DNA of 64,000 nucleotides, taken from Oceanirhabdus sp. W0125-5 (GTDB lineage Bacteria; Bacillota; Clostridia; Clostridiales; Clostridiaceae). The stretch lies in NCBI RefSeq assembly GCF_027938815.1, contig NZ_CP115913.1:1026001-1090000 (forward strand), given 5' to 3'. The notes beneath the pieces were generated by a model. It saw only the letters and a list, made by a program, of their open reading frames with translations, was not told the DNA's origin and searched no databases. The number at the start of each line of letters is the position of its first letter. The first letter of the stretch is position 1. This document shows positions 1 to 7,435 of this stretch, one piece after another. A program made the translations under genes and the position numbers.

Positions 1-2
1 AG

Positions 3-25
3 AGCGCGTGAAACGCGCTTTTTTT
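3..25 (+). terminator. Rho-independent terminator of an upstream gene
   Basis: A 7-bp GC-rich stem (agcgcgt/acgcgct) with a 3-nt loop is followed by seven T on the plus strand. It would end a plus-strand gene that lies before the window. Confidence 0.8.
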
Positions 26-71
26 GATAATGATAGATTTTTAGACTCATATAAAGTAAAAAACTATAATA

Positions 72-106
72 ACACCCTTAAAATAATTATATTGCTTTAA
101 GGGTGT
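72..106. terminator. Hairpin between upstream gene and M42 peptidase
   Basis: An 11-bp perfect inverted repeat (acacccttaaa/tttaagggtgt, loop 96 minus 83 = 13 nt) lies just past the stop of the minus-strand peptidase gene. The T tract on the minus-strand side is weak, so it is a likely but not certain terminator for that gene. Confidence 0.55.
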
Positions 107-133
107 ATTTATTAATAAATATGTTATATGAAA

Positions 134-1189
134 TTATTCAAGTGGCTTTAAATTCTCATTTCCACTCATGCTTAAGATAGTTTGAACTAATAATTCAATT
201 TCATTCTCGATATCTTTAATGCTTACAACCTCAGAAGGCGAGTGCATGTATCTAAGTGGTAGAGATACTAGTGCTACTGGTACTCCTGTACCTGTTAATC
301 TAATCTTATCTGCATCAGTTCCTGTTGCTCTAGGAGTAAGTTCGTATTGAACAGGAATCTCATTTTCTTCAGCTGCTTTTTCTAGAAGAGCATTTATTTT
401 ATCGTTTATTGGAGCACCCTTAGATAGGATAGGTCCTTTACCAAGATCAATATTTCCGCTTTCTCTTGAATCAATTCCAGGATAATCAGTTGCAAAGGAA
501 ACGTCACATGCAATACCCATAGTTGGTTTTATATGGCTTGCAGCAAAGTAAGCTCCACCCATGTTTGTTTCTTCGTTTACTGTACTTACAGCATAAACGG
601 CAACATTAGGGTCTTTATCAGCAACTCTTCTAAGAACTTCAGCAACAATAAATGCACCAGTTCTATTATCTAGAGCTCTTCCTGCAAAATTATCATTTAG
701 CATATACTCATAATCAACATCATATATTACGTAATCACCGATGCTAACATGCTTAGTTATTTCTTCTTTATTAGCTGCACCGCAATCAATGAAAAGATCT
801 TTAGCTTTGATTTTATCGCCAGCGCCACCTTGGTGCTCAGCTTTAACACCAACTACACCTTTTAGTATTCCGTTTTTACCTAAAACTCTTACTCTCATAC
901 CAAGAGCTAGCTTAGGGCTTATACCACCAGCTTTAGTAACATAGATATAACCATTACTATCAATGTGATTTACCATAAATGCAATTTCATCACAGTGACC
1001 CGCAAGCATTACCTTGAATGGTTTATCAGGGTTAACAGATGCCATAACATTACCAACAACATCAGTTTCAATTTTATGAGCAAAATCTTTAACATATTCC
1101 ATCCATAACTTCTGTAATTCAAACTCATTACCAGATGGAGATGGTGTTACAATAAGTTTTTCTAAGAAACTTTTTGATTGTTCTCTCAT
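134..1189 (-). CDS. M42 family metallo-aminopeptidase (glutamyl aminopeptidase/endoglucanase-like)
   Basis: A 351-residue cytosolic metallo-peptidase of the M42 family, which removes N-terminal residues from peptides as a large di-metal oligomer. The family metal-site pattern is present: H65 in AGHCDEI with D67, D174 in ALDNR, the E206-E207 pair, D229 in ACDVS and H316 in RYMHSPSE. The length is normal for the family. The start has an AGGAGGAAAAGG-type ribosome site directly upstream. It stands alone, with a hairpin after its stop and a divergent regulator upstream. The usual AHMDEIG motif reads GHCDEIA here, a small departure close to the metal ligand. The family call is firm; substrate preference cannot be told. 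Confidence 0.93.
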   Translation of the reverse strand: MREQSKSFLEKLIVTPSPSGNEFELQKLWMEYVKDFAHKIETDVVGNVMASVNPDKPFKVMLAGHCDEIAFMVNHIDSNGYIYVTKAGGISPKLALGMRVRVLGKNGILKGVVGVKAEHQGGAGDKIKAKDLFIDCGAANKEEITKHVSIGDYVIYDVDYEYMLNDNFAGRALDNRTGAFIVAEVLRRVADKDPNVAVYAVSTVNEETNMGGAYFAASHIKPTMGIACDVSFATDYPGIDSRESGNIDLGKGPILSKGAPINDKINALLEKAAEENEIPVQYELTPRATGTDADKIRLTGTGVPVALVSLPLRYMHSPSEVVSIKDIENEIELLVQTILSMSGNENLKPLE

Positions 1190-1513
1190 ACCTTTTCCTC
1201 CTCAAAATTAATCATACAATAATAAACTATCTGAAACTTAATTTATACTTGTTCCATAATATCTATGCATTTCTTAGATATGGGCTTGTATAAATTAATA
1301 GTTACAGAGATCTATTTACATATATATATGATAACATACATAGGCATAAGTGGTATATATTGAAAAGAAACAGTTGAAAATTTCATGCAACCAGCAGTTG
1401 CAAAAGAGAAAAAATTAAATTCAACTAGCAGTAAATAGCCATTTATTGGGGAGGATGATATACTGTGAGTAGGATAATTATCCCAAATAGTTGACGCGTA
1501 TGAGGTGATAATA
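1190..1513. promoter_or_regulatory. Divergent intergenic region with palindromic operator candidate
   Basis: This stretch separates the minus-strand peptidase from the plus-strand XRE regulator. It holds a perfect 17-bp inverted repeat at 1386-1402 (tgcaac-cagca-gttgca), with similar half sites nearby (gttgaaaa, tttcatgc, ttcaact). I infer a binding site for the adjacent XRE protein. No gene is visible here. Confidence 0.35.
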
Positions 1514-2968
1514 ATGTTAAATAGTAAAAAGATTGGTGCATACATTTCGGAGCAGAGAAAGAATAAGAATTTGACTCAAGCAGAGTTGGCAGAAAAGCTA
1601 AATATTACACATCAGGCTATATCAAAATGGGAAAAAGGAAGCTCCCTTCCTGATATAGCAATATTGGTTGAATTGGCTGAAATATTTGAAGTTACAGTAG
1701 ATGAGATATTAAAGGGTGAAAGTAATCAAGTAATTCAGAAAGAAAATAAGAAAGATATAACTGAAACAACAGATATGATTAATAATAGTATAAAAGAAGT
1801 TAATGAGAAAAATGGTGTAGATGAGATAATTGAGTCAGTAAAGAAGATGGAGAAAAACTTTGGAGAAGGTCTTGGAGAAGGATTTGCAGTGGGTTTTGGA
1901 GATGAAATTATGAAGTCAGCAAAAGATATTAAGAAATCCTTTGAAGGAATTGACTCTAGAAGGACTGTAATTCAATCTAGATTTAAAGAAGAAAAATCTA
2001 AATTTAAAGAAGAAAAATCTAAATTTAAAGAAGAAAAATCTAAATTTAAAGAAGAAAAAGCTAGATTTAAAGAACAAAAAGAAATGATGAAAAAAAATAT
2101 CAAGGAAAAGTTTAACAAGATAAACTCTATTAATAGTGATCAGCTTGTTACAATAGCCCCATATCTAGACAGGGAATCAACAGAGAAGGGTATAGATATA
2201 GTAACAGATGGAATGGACATAAAAAATATAATTTCATTAGCTCCTTTTTTAGGAAAAGATAAAATTGATAGTATGGTAGATAATGCTATGAACAAAGAAG
2301 AGTTAGATTTGGATATCCTTATGGGATTATGTCCATTTATAAGTAGAGATAAGATAGATGAATTAGTAGATATAGCTTTGGAAAATGAAGTTAATATTGA
2401 AATGATATCAGGAATTGCACCATTTGTAAGTAGAGAAAAAATGGGGTATATAGTGGATAAAGCAATGGAAAGTGATAAAATTGATTTTGAATTACTAGCT
2501 TCAATTGCTCCATTCATAAAAAGAGCTAAGATGGATGAGATAATAAATAAAATGATGGAAAATGAAATAGACATAGAGGTATTATCAACATTAGCACCAT
2601 TTATAAAGAGAAAAACACTGGATAACATTATTGACAAGTGTATTAACAAAGAAGAAATGGATGTTGAATTGTTAACAATGTTATGCCCATTCATAAGTAA
2701 AGAAAAGGTTGATGAGTTAGTTGATAATATATTAGATCATGAATCCATTGAAGAGATACTAAGTGGATTAGCACCATTTATAAGTGCAGATAAATGCGAA
2801 GAAATTTTTTATGAACTGTTAGATGAAGAAGATAGAAATTATGAAGTAATATCTACTTTAGCACCATTTCTAAGAAAAGAAGTAATAATTGAAGCAATAA
2901 ATATTGAGTTAAAGAGTGGAAAGAACGATGGAGAGCTCTTAGCGATATTAGGACCGTTTATTGGGTAA
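1514..2968 (+). CDS. XRE-family transcriptional regulator with long C-terminal repeat scaffold
   Basis: A 484-residue protein. Residues 1-60 form a Cro/C1 helix-turn-helix (AELAEKLNITHQAISKWEKG). A charged linker, a Gly-rich patch and a KFKEEKS coiled-coil segment follow. The C-terminal half is about eight degenerate repeats of about 34 residues, each carrying an APF[IL]-type motif followed by a D-[EK]-x-D-x-[IL]-[VI] helix. The ATG at 1514 is chosen because GAGGTGAT sits 5 nt upstream; a GTG at 1505 lies within that site. The N-terminus is a DNA-binding domain by family knowledge. The repeats look like a helical protein-interaction scaffold, but I do not recognise a named family. It probably regulates itself or the divergent peptidase. 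Confidence 0.8.
   Translation: MLNSKKIGAYISEQRKNKNLTQAELAEKLNITHQAISKWEKGSSLPDIAILVELAEIFEVTVDEILKGESNQVIQKENKKDITETTDMINNSIKEVNEKNGVDEIIESVKKMEKNFGEGLGEGFAVGFGDEIMKSAKDIKKSFEGIDSRRTVIQSRFKEEKSKFKEEKSKFKEEKSKFKEEKARFKEQKEMMKKNIKEKFNKINSINSDQLVTIAPYLDRESTEKGIDIVTDGMDIKNIISLAPFLGKDKIDSMVDNAMNKEELDLDILMGLCPFISRDKIDELVDIALENEVNIEMISGIAPFVSREKMGYIVDKAMESDKIDFELLASIAPFIKRAKMDEIINKMMENEIDIEVLSTLAPFIKRKTLDNIIDKCINKEEMDVELLTMLCPFISKEKVDELVDNILDHESIEEILSGLAPFISADKCEEIFYELLDEEDRNYEVISTLAPFLRKEVIIEAINIELKSGKNDGELLAILGPFIG
1976..2080 (+). repeat. Five tandem 21-bp units inside the XRE gene
   Basis: The unit tctaaatttaaagaagaaaa(a) repeats five times; the middle three copies are identical and the outer ones diverge slightly. 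It encodes the heptad KFKEEKS, so a gain or loss of units would lengthen a coiled coil without breaking the frame. Confidence 0.9.
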
Positions 2969-2971
2969 AAC

Positions 2972-3219
2972 AAATTGAGAATTGAGAATGTAGAATTGAG
3001 AATGATGGACATTTCTCTCAGAGAAATTTTAATTGTATATTTTTTAGACAATAAGTTTTTACTCGTTTCATTTGCAATAAAACATTGTGTTTAAATACAA
3101 TATTTTATCGTAGATAAAATGAGTGAACCCTCTTTGTTCTAAAGAACAATAAAATGTAGCTTCTGACTTATGTCAGAAGCATCCATCGTTTTCAATTTTC
3201 AATTTTCAATTTTCCATTT
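2972..3219. repeat. Dispersed multi-hairpin intergenic repeat, copy R1
   Basis: First of seven copies of a roughly 240-bp intergenic repeat in this window. The ends are degenerate short tandem units (attgaga type at left, caattttc type at right). Inside is a row of small palindromes: an atttctct/agagaaat hairpin near the left end, an attttatc/gataaaat hairpin in the middle and a gcttctgac/gtcagaagc hairpin near the right end. Other copies lie at 5371, 43101, 52076, 53118, 59126 and 61521 (partial). It sits between convergent genes. Confidence 0.85.
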
Positions 3220-3236
3220 ATTTAGAGCTGTAAGCT

Positions 3237-4016
3237 CTAAATAGTAAGTTGGTCTTCTTCATTAAAGAAAGTCTTATATCCTAGTTGAACAAATAATATT
3301 ACTGTTAATGAAACACTGCCTAGAATACCGAGCATTATTGCTATTTGATATTCAATAGCTGTGATTGGGGAAATTCCTGATAATATTTGTCCAGTCATCA
3401 TACCAGGAAGAAATACTATTCCCATACCAATCATAGAGTTTATTGTTGGTAGAATTGCAGAATCAAAAGCATTGTCTACTATTTCTTTAGATGCAGATTT
3501 AGGGGTTGCCCCTAACATTAAGGCTGTTTCTACAAGGTTTTTCTGAGATTGCATTCCATCAACCAGCCTAGTAACACCTAAAGAGATTCCTGTCATGGAG
3601 TTCCCAATGAGCATACCTGCTATAGGAATGAAATATCTAGGGTCATACCATGGTGAGATATGTATCACAATAAAAACAAAGAAGAATAAACTTGTAAGAG
3701 TTCCTATAGTCATTGAAATAGCTATAATCTTCTTGAGTTTCTTAGAGAGAGTTAATTTTACTCTCTTGTATATATTATATATAGCGAATATCTCCATTAG
3801 GATTATTATTAGTATAGTATAAACTGGGCTAGGATTATCAAAAACATACACAAGAATATACCCTGTTAATATCAATTGTATAGTCATCCTGAAAGCAGAG
3901 ATAACTATCTGTTTTTCTCTATTGATACCTCTTATTTTAACAATAGCTAACAGTACAAGTATAAAAATATAAGCAGAAATCATTTGCCATATCTGTATAT
4001 CTATTACCTTATCCAT
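3237..4016 (-). CDS. fetB: FetB/YbbM-type ABC transporter permease
   Basis: A 259-residue membrane protein with about seven hydrophobic segments. It belongs to the UPF0014 family, of which E. coli FetB (iron export) is the characterised member. Supporting family signatures are the conserved central segment around PIAGMLIGNSMTG (residues about 130-145), LGATPKSA, and the FLPGMMTGQILSG segment before the last helices. Its start overlaps the end of the ATPase gene by 13 bp, so the two are translationally coupled. The role is inferred from the family: an efflux permease with the neighbouring ATPase, under the upstream PadR regulator. Substrate (iron or another metal) cannot be read from the sequence. 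Confidence 0.85.
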   Translation of the reverse strand: MDKVIDIQIWQMISAYIFILVLLAIVKIRGINREKQIVISAFRMTIQLILTGYILVYVFDNPSPVYTILIIILMEIFAIYNIYKRVKLTLSKKLKKIIAISMTIGTLTSLFFFVFIVIHISPWYDPRYFIPIAGMLIGNSMTGISLGVTRLVDGMQSQKNLVETALMLGATPKSASKEIVDNAFDSAILPTINSMIGMGIVFLPGMMTGQILSGISPITAIEYQIAIMLGILGSVSLTVILFVQLGYKTFFNEEDQLTI

Positions 4017-4657
4017 GATGACACCTCCCCTTGAGAAATAACATTACCATCAGATATCTCAATAATATAATCTGAGTAATTTTCAGCTACATTCTTAGAA
4101 TGGGTAACCATTATAAGGGTGCTATTATTTTTTTTAGCGTAATCAACTAACTTTTCTATAATTAGTTTTTCAGTTTCCTCATCAAGTGCTGAAGAAGGCT
4201 CGTCTAATAAAAGCACTTCAGGTTCCAAAAGAAGAACTCTAGCAAGGGCTAGTCTTTGTTTTTCTCCACCTGATAGAACATCAGATTTATCATTTAGATC
4301 TTTGTTCAATTGAACTATTTTCAGTATATTTTTCAATACATCATCAGAAGGTAGAGCTTTTTCACTAAATTTCAATCCAATGTTAAGGTTATCTCTTATA
4401 TTTCCTTTAAATATAGCAGGGGATTGAGATAACATAGCCACTTTTCTTCTATGAGTTATTGAATTAATTTCACTTAAAGGAATATCATTAAACAGGATTT
4501 CTCCACTGTCATTTGAAATAAGCTTGTTCAATAAACGTAGTAGGGTAGTCTTACCACTTCCACTTCCGCCTACTATACATGTTATTTTATCTTTGGGTAT
4601 ATGAAGCTGATTGATATTTAAAACATCTTTGTAAATTACATTTTCAAGATTAAACAT
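4004..4657 (-). CDS. fetA: FetA/YbbL-type ABC transporter ATPase
   Basis: ATP-binding subunit paired with the downstream permease. Walker A is GGSGSGKTT, the signature is LSGGEKQRLALAR, Walker B is VLLLDEPSSALD and the switch His lies in MVTHS. The 217-residue form is chosen because GGAGG lies 8 nt before the ATG at 4657; a longer reading from 4690 would start inside the PadR gene with no ribosome site. The short length is normal for this single-domain family. The order PadR-ATPase-permease with overlaps points to one operon. Confidence 0.9.
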   Translation of the reverse strand: MFNLENVIYKDVLNINQLHIPKDKITCIVGGSGSGKTTLLRLLNKLISNDSGEILFNDIPLSEINSITHRRKVAMLSQSPAIFKGNIRDNLNIGLKFSEKALPSDDVLKNILKIVQLNKDLNDKSDVLSGGEKQRLALARVLLLEPEVLLLDEPSSALDEETEKLIIEKLVDYAKKNNSTLIMVTHSKNVAENYSDYIIEISDGNVISQGEVSSWIR

Positions 4658-4670
4658 GTACACACCTCCA

Positions 4671-4979
4671 CTATTCTTTAATTTCATCAATAAGTTCTAA
4701 GGCTTTTTCTTTGGCCTCATTAAGAATCTCTATTCCAAAGCTAGTTATGGAATAGTATTTACGTATCTTGCCATTAACCAATTTTTCTTCTTTTTTCAAT
4801 AAGTTATTAGATTCCATGTTATGAAGAAGAGGGTATAGAGTACCAGGGCTCATTTCATAACCATGTTCATGTAATTCTTCAATCATCCATGAACCAAAGA
4901 TAGGTTCTTTTTTTGCATGATGCAGTATGTGTATTTGAATAAATCCAAGAAAAAGTTTTCTCATTATTTTATCTTTCAT
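4671..4979 (-). CDS. PadR-family transcriptional regulator
   Basis: A small winged-helix regulator of the PadR type, about 102 residues. The pattern HILHHAKKEPIFGSWMIEEL followed by MSPGTLYPLLHNME is the classic PadR N-terminal domain, and the C-terminus is a single dimerisation helix (PadR subfamily 2 size). The ATG at 4979 has AGGAG 8 nt upstream; the ATG at 4985 is too close to it. It is the first gene of the exporter operon and probably represses that operon through the palindrome at 5017-5033. Confidence 0.88.
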   Translation of the reverse strand: MKDKIMRKLFLGFIQIHILHHAKKEPIFGSWMIEELHEHGYEMSPGTLYPLLHNMESNNLLKKEEKLVNGKIRKYYSITSFGIEILNEAKEKALELIDEIKE

Positions 4980-5016
4980 TGTCATAACTCCTAGTTTATA
5001 TTGATATTGTAAAACG

Positions 5017-5033
5017 ATATCGGTTTTCGATAT
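5017..5033. promoter_or_regulatory. Candidate PadR operator
   Basis: A perfect inverted repeat atatcg-gtttt-cgatat lies 38-54 bp upstream of the PadR start, nested in a longer run of gatat half sites. The position fits autorepression; binding is inferred. Confidence 0.5.
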
Positions 5034-5228
5034 TATTATATCATTTTAATGTATACTGATTCAAGATTGAATAAAAAAATTTAAAATTAATAAGTTTAAA
5101 GATAAGATTATTTGGTAAAAACACATCATAGAAGAGTATAAACTTGCCAAGAATTTTTAAATTATAAAAGAGAATAATAAATATATAGATTTAAGTTATC
5201 TATATAAACAAAAGAGGAGGACTTTTTT

Positions 5229-5363
5229 ATGGCAAAGAAAGGGCAACAACATTCTTATGAGAAAAGAAGATATCAAGGACATGTGAAAAATGAAGTAGAG
5301 CCAGTACCAGAAGTTAGGAATAAACAAATGAGCAGAAAGACAAATAAAGACGTAAAAATTTAA
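5229..5363 (+). CDS. Small basic hydrophilic protein (44 residues)
   Basis: An ATG follows a strong AGAGGAGGA ribosome site. The product (MAKKGQQHSYEKRR..., ending in KTNKDVKI) is very hydrophilic, rich in Lys, Arg and Gln, with no signal peptide or membrane segment. I do not recognise it. Its style resembles the 68-residue protein at 37613 in this window. Small abundant spore or nucleic-acid-binding proteins look like this, but that is only a guess. The intergenic repeat R2 begins directly after its stop. Confidence 0.6.
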   Translation: MAKKGQQHSYEKRRYQGHVKNEVEPVPEVRNKQMSRKTNKDVKI

Positions 5364-5370
5364 AACCGTA

Positions 5371-5600
5371 ATGTAGAATGGATAATGTATAATGGACAAT
5401 GATTGATATTTCACTCCGTGAAATCTTAAATATTATTGTTCAGGGAACAAGAGATGGTATCTATTTCACCTTGAATGCAACAATGTATTCGAATTACAAT
5501 ATTTTTAAAGTCTATTGGTCTTAAGAACAATAATAATGTAGCTTCTCACTCAAGTGAGAAGCATCCATCATTATACATTATCCATTATCAATTTTACATT
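5371..5600. repeat. Dispersed multi-hairpin intergenic repeat, copy R2
   Basis: Same family as R1. The left hairpin is atttcac/gtgaaat and the right hairpin gcttctcac/gtgagaagc, both changed relative to R1 on both arms. In this copy the two ends match each other well as inverted repeats (shared ggataatgtataatg motif). Confidence 0.85.
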
Positions 5601-5611
5601 TGTTTAAGCTC

Positions 5612-6667
5612 TCAACTCTCAGTTTCTTTTTTATCTCCCTTCGGTTTTATATCAAAAAGATAGTCCAAAAATGGCACTTCAAATTTTACTTTTTTGAGAA
5701 GTAATTTCTTTGATTTTAAATCATTTATGTTTAGCTTTAGTAATATATATTTTGCTAAAAAATATTCAAAAGGTAGCCAACCTGTGTGAGTTATAGGAAG
5801 TAGATATTTATTGGCTTCGCCCATCTCCTTAGATAGTAGTATTCTACTGGTTAAAGGTAAGGTTTCATCAAATAATGCATTTATAGAGGTTATTTTTGAT
5901 TTGTTTAATAGGTGTACATAGGAAATAGGATCAATTTTAAATAGAGGGTGAATGTCTTCATTGCTTATAAGTTCTTTTAAAGACATTTGTTTTACTAAAG
6001 GAAATTGTTCATTATATGTTTTATATAATCGTTCTTTATCATGAAGATAATAAGGGGTTTTTAATCCATCTTCAAAAAGCTTTCTTGCAAATCGTGTTGC
6101 TTTTGATTTATATAGTATTTTAGGAATATGTCCTCCTGTAGCCATAAAGACTGTTTCGTTAATTCTATCATCCATAGAGGATGCTATTGATGCAAGCATA
6201 CCACCAAGACAGTAACCTAAAACACAATTATTTTTTTTCCAAAGATTTAGCTGATCTAGTAAATCAATTGTTGAAAGTATATCAACTACTGCATGTTCCC
6301 AAAATCTATACATAACTTTTATTTCAGGCCATAAATAACTCCTGCCGCTGACAGACTTATGTTCCACACGAGTATAATTACCTGGAAGTATAACAATAGT
6401 TGAATTGACTCCAGCAGAGGCAAGATGAGTTCCCATCCACAATAGGAACTTTATATTTCTACTGCCTAATCCGTGTAATATTAACACTGATGCTCTTACT
6501 TTAGATTTAGGATTGAAATTGTATAATTCAACAGTTTCAGTACCTAAGGCAGGTCTATTATAAAGTGTTTTGAATCTTATATAATTGCATCTATAGAACT
6601 TGCTTTTTAAAAGGTATCCATCAACGTATGGAATAGGTCTTTTATAGTAATAAAAATTAATTTTCAT
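5612..6667 (-). CDS. Alpha/beta hydrolase with Cys nucleophile (PhaC-like elbow)
   Basis: A 351-residue cytosolic alpha/beta-hydrolase-fold protein. The oxyanion segment is LILHGLGSR (65-70). The nucleophile elbow reads LGYCLGG with Cys153 where most lipases have Ser. Probable acid and base are D267 (ALFDETLP) and H294 (ITHTGW). A Cys elbow GxCxGG is characteristic of polyhydroxyalkanoate synthases and a few hydrolases such as dienelactone hydrolase. The protein is too short for a standard PhaC and has no phasin or PhaE next to it, so I call the fold and the catalytic triad but not the substrate. The start has GAGAGGA 10 nt upstream. Confidence 0.75.
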   Translation of the reverse strand: MKINFYYYKRPIPYVDGYLLKSKFYRCNYIRFKTLYNRPALGTETVELYNFNPKSKVRASVLILHGLGSRNIKFLLWMGTHLASAGVNSTIVILPGNYTRVEHKSVSGRSYLWPEIKVMYRFWEHAVVDILSTIDLLDQLNLWKKNNCVLGYCLGGMLASIASSMDDRINETVFMATGGHIPKILYKSKATRFARKLFEDGLKTPYYLHDKERLYKTYNEQFPLVKQMSLKELISNEDIHPLFKIDPISYVHLLNKSKITSINALFDETLPLTSRILLSKEMGEANKYLLPITHTGWLPFEYFLAKYILLKLNINDLKSKKLLLKKVKFEVPFLDYLFDIKPKGDKKETES

Positions 6668-6879
6668 TTTATGAGAATCCTCTCAATATAGAAATACTAT
6701 TCACTTATTAGTATATGGTTTCTGCTTTTTGAATATTCTTATTTGGTAAATATAAAACAAATGAAAAATAAAAGATAATATGTAAAAAGAAATCACAACA
6801 TACAAAAAACTACAAAAGGTGACAAGAAGTTTATTGTATAATTAGTGGTATTTTGAAAAAATGAAAGGAGGATGATAGC

Positions 6880-7416
6880 ATGAAACAATTATTAAAAATA
6901 AGTATTATTCTATTTTTAGTTATAGCTTTTACTTTTAAAGGTGAATTTGTTTTTGGTGATACATCGGAAGATAACTTAAATAATTTATGTAATCAACAAG
7001 AACAATTACAAAGCTTCTTAGCTGAATTGGACAAGCTGATTGAAGTTAATATTGAAAATACTAATAAAATAGAGTCTAATACAGATGATTTAGTGATTCA
7101 ACAAGAATTTTTATTAAATATGCTTACTGAGTTAGATATACTTGTTCAATCAAATTCTGAAAAAAATATCACAATGACTGAAAAGGTTAATAATAATACA
7201 GATAAGCTTGTAGAAGAAAATAATTTTTATGTGACATTATTAGAGGAAATTGATGTCCTTAATAAAGTTCTTAAGGAAAAATCTAATTCAGAATTAATTT
7301 ATGAGTATGATAAAGAAAATAAATTGAAAGTAATTAGAAACAAAGACAATAATGAAATAATTTATGAGTTTGAATATGATGATAACGGAAACATGATAAA
7401 AATCAAAAAACATTAG
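6880..7416 (+). CDS. Secreted coiled-coil protein ending in one YD (RHS-type) repeat
   Basis: A 178-residue exported protein at the head of the toxin island. Residues 1-30 form a signal peptide (KQLLKISIILFLVIAFTF). A heptad-rich helical stretch of about 100 residues follows with two similar Q-Q-E/E-N-N-x-L blocks. The C-terminus (about 140-178) reads YEYDKENKLKVIRNKDN... and EYDDNGNMIKI, a single YD repeat as found in RHS proteins. It is 20 bp upstream of the next secreted gene and upstream of the giant RHS gene. The link to RHS assembly or export is inferred from the shared YD motif and position. The ribosome site is AAAGGAGG. Confidence 0.7.
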   Translation: MKQLLKISIILFLVIAFTFKGEFVFGDTSEDNLNNLCNQQEQLQSFLAELDKLIEVNIENTNKIESNTDDLVIQQEFLLNMLTELDILVQSNSEKNITMTEKVNNNTDKLVEENNFYVTLLEEIDVLNKVLKEKSNSELIYEYDKENKLKVIRNKDNNEIIYEFEYDDNGNMIKIKKH

Positions 7417-7435
7417 ATTAAATGGAGGAAGTATA

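Noticed and set aside
1976..2080. Possible CRISPR-like direct repeats
   Set aside because: Units are contiguous without spacers and in frame with a protein coding repeat. I saw no CRISPR array anywhere in the window.
2140..2694. Long minus-strand frame within the XRE gene
   Set aside because: It is a mirror of the repeat-coding region, has no ribosome site and its protein is a low-complexity Ser/Ile pattern.
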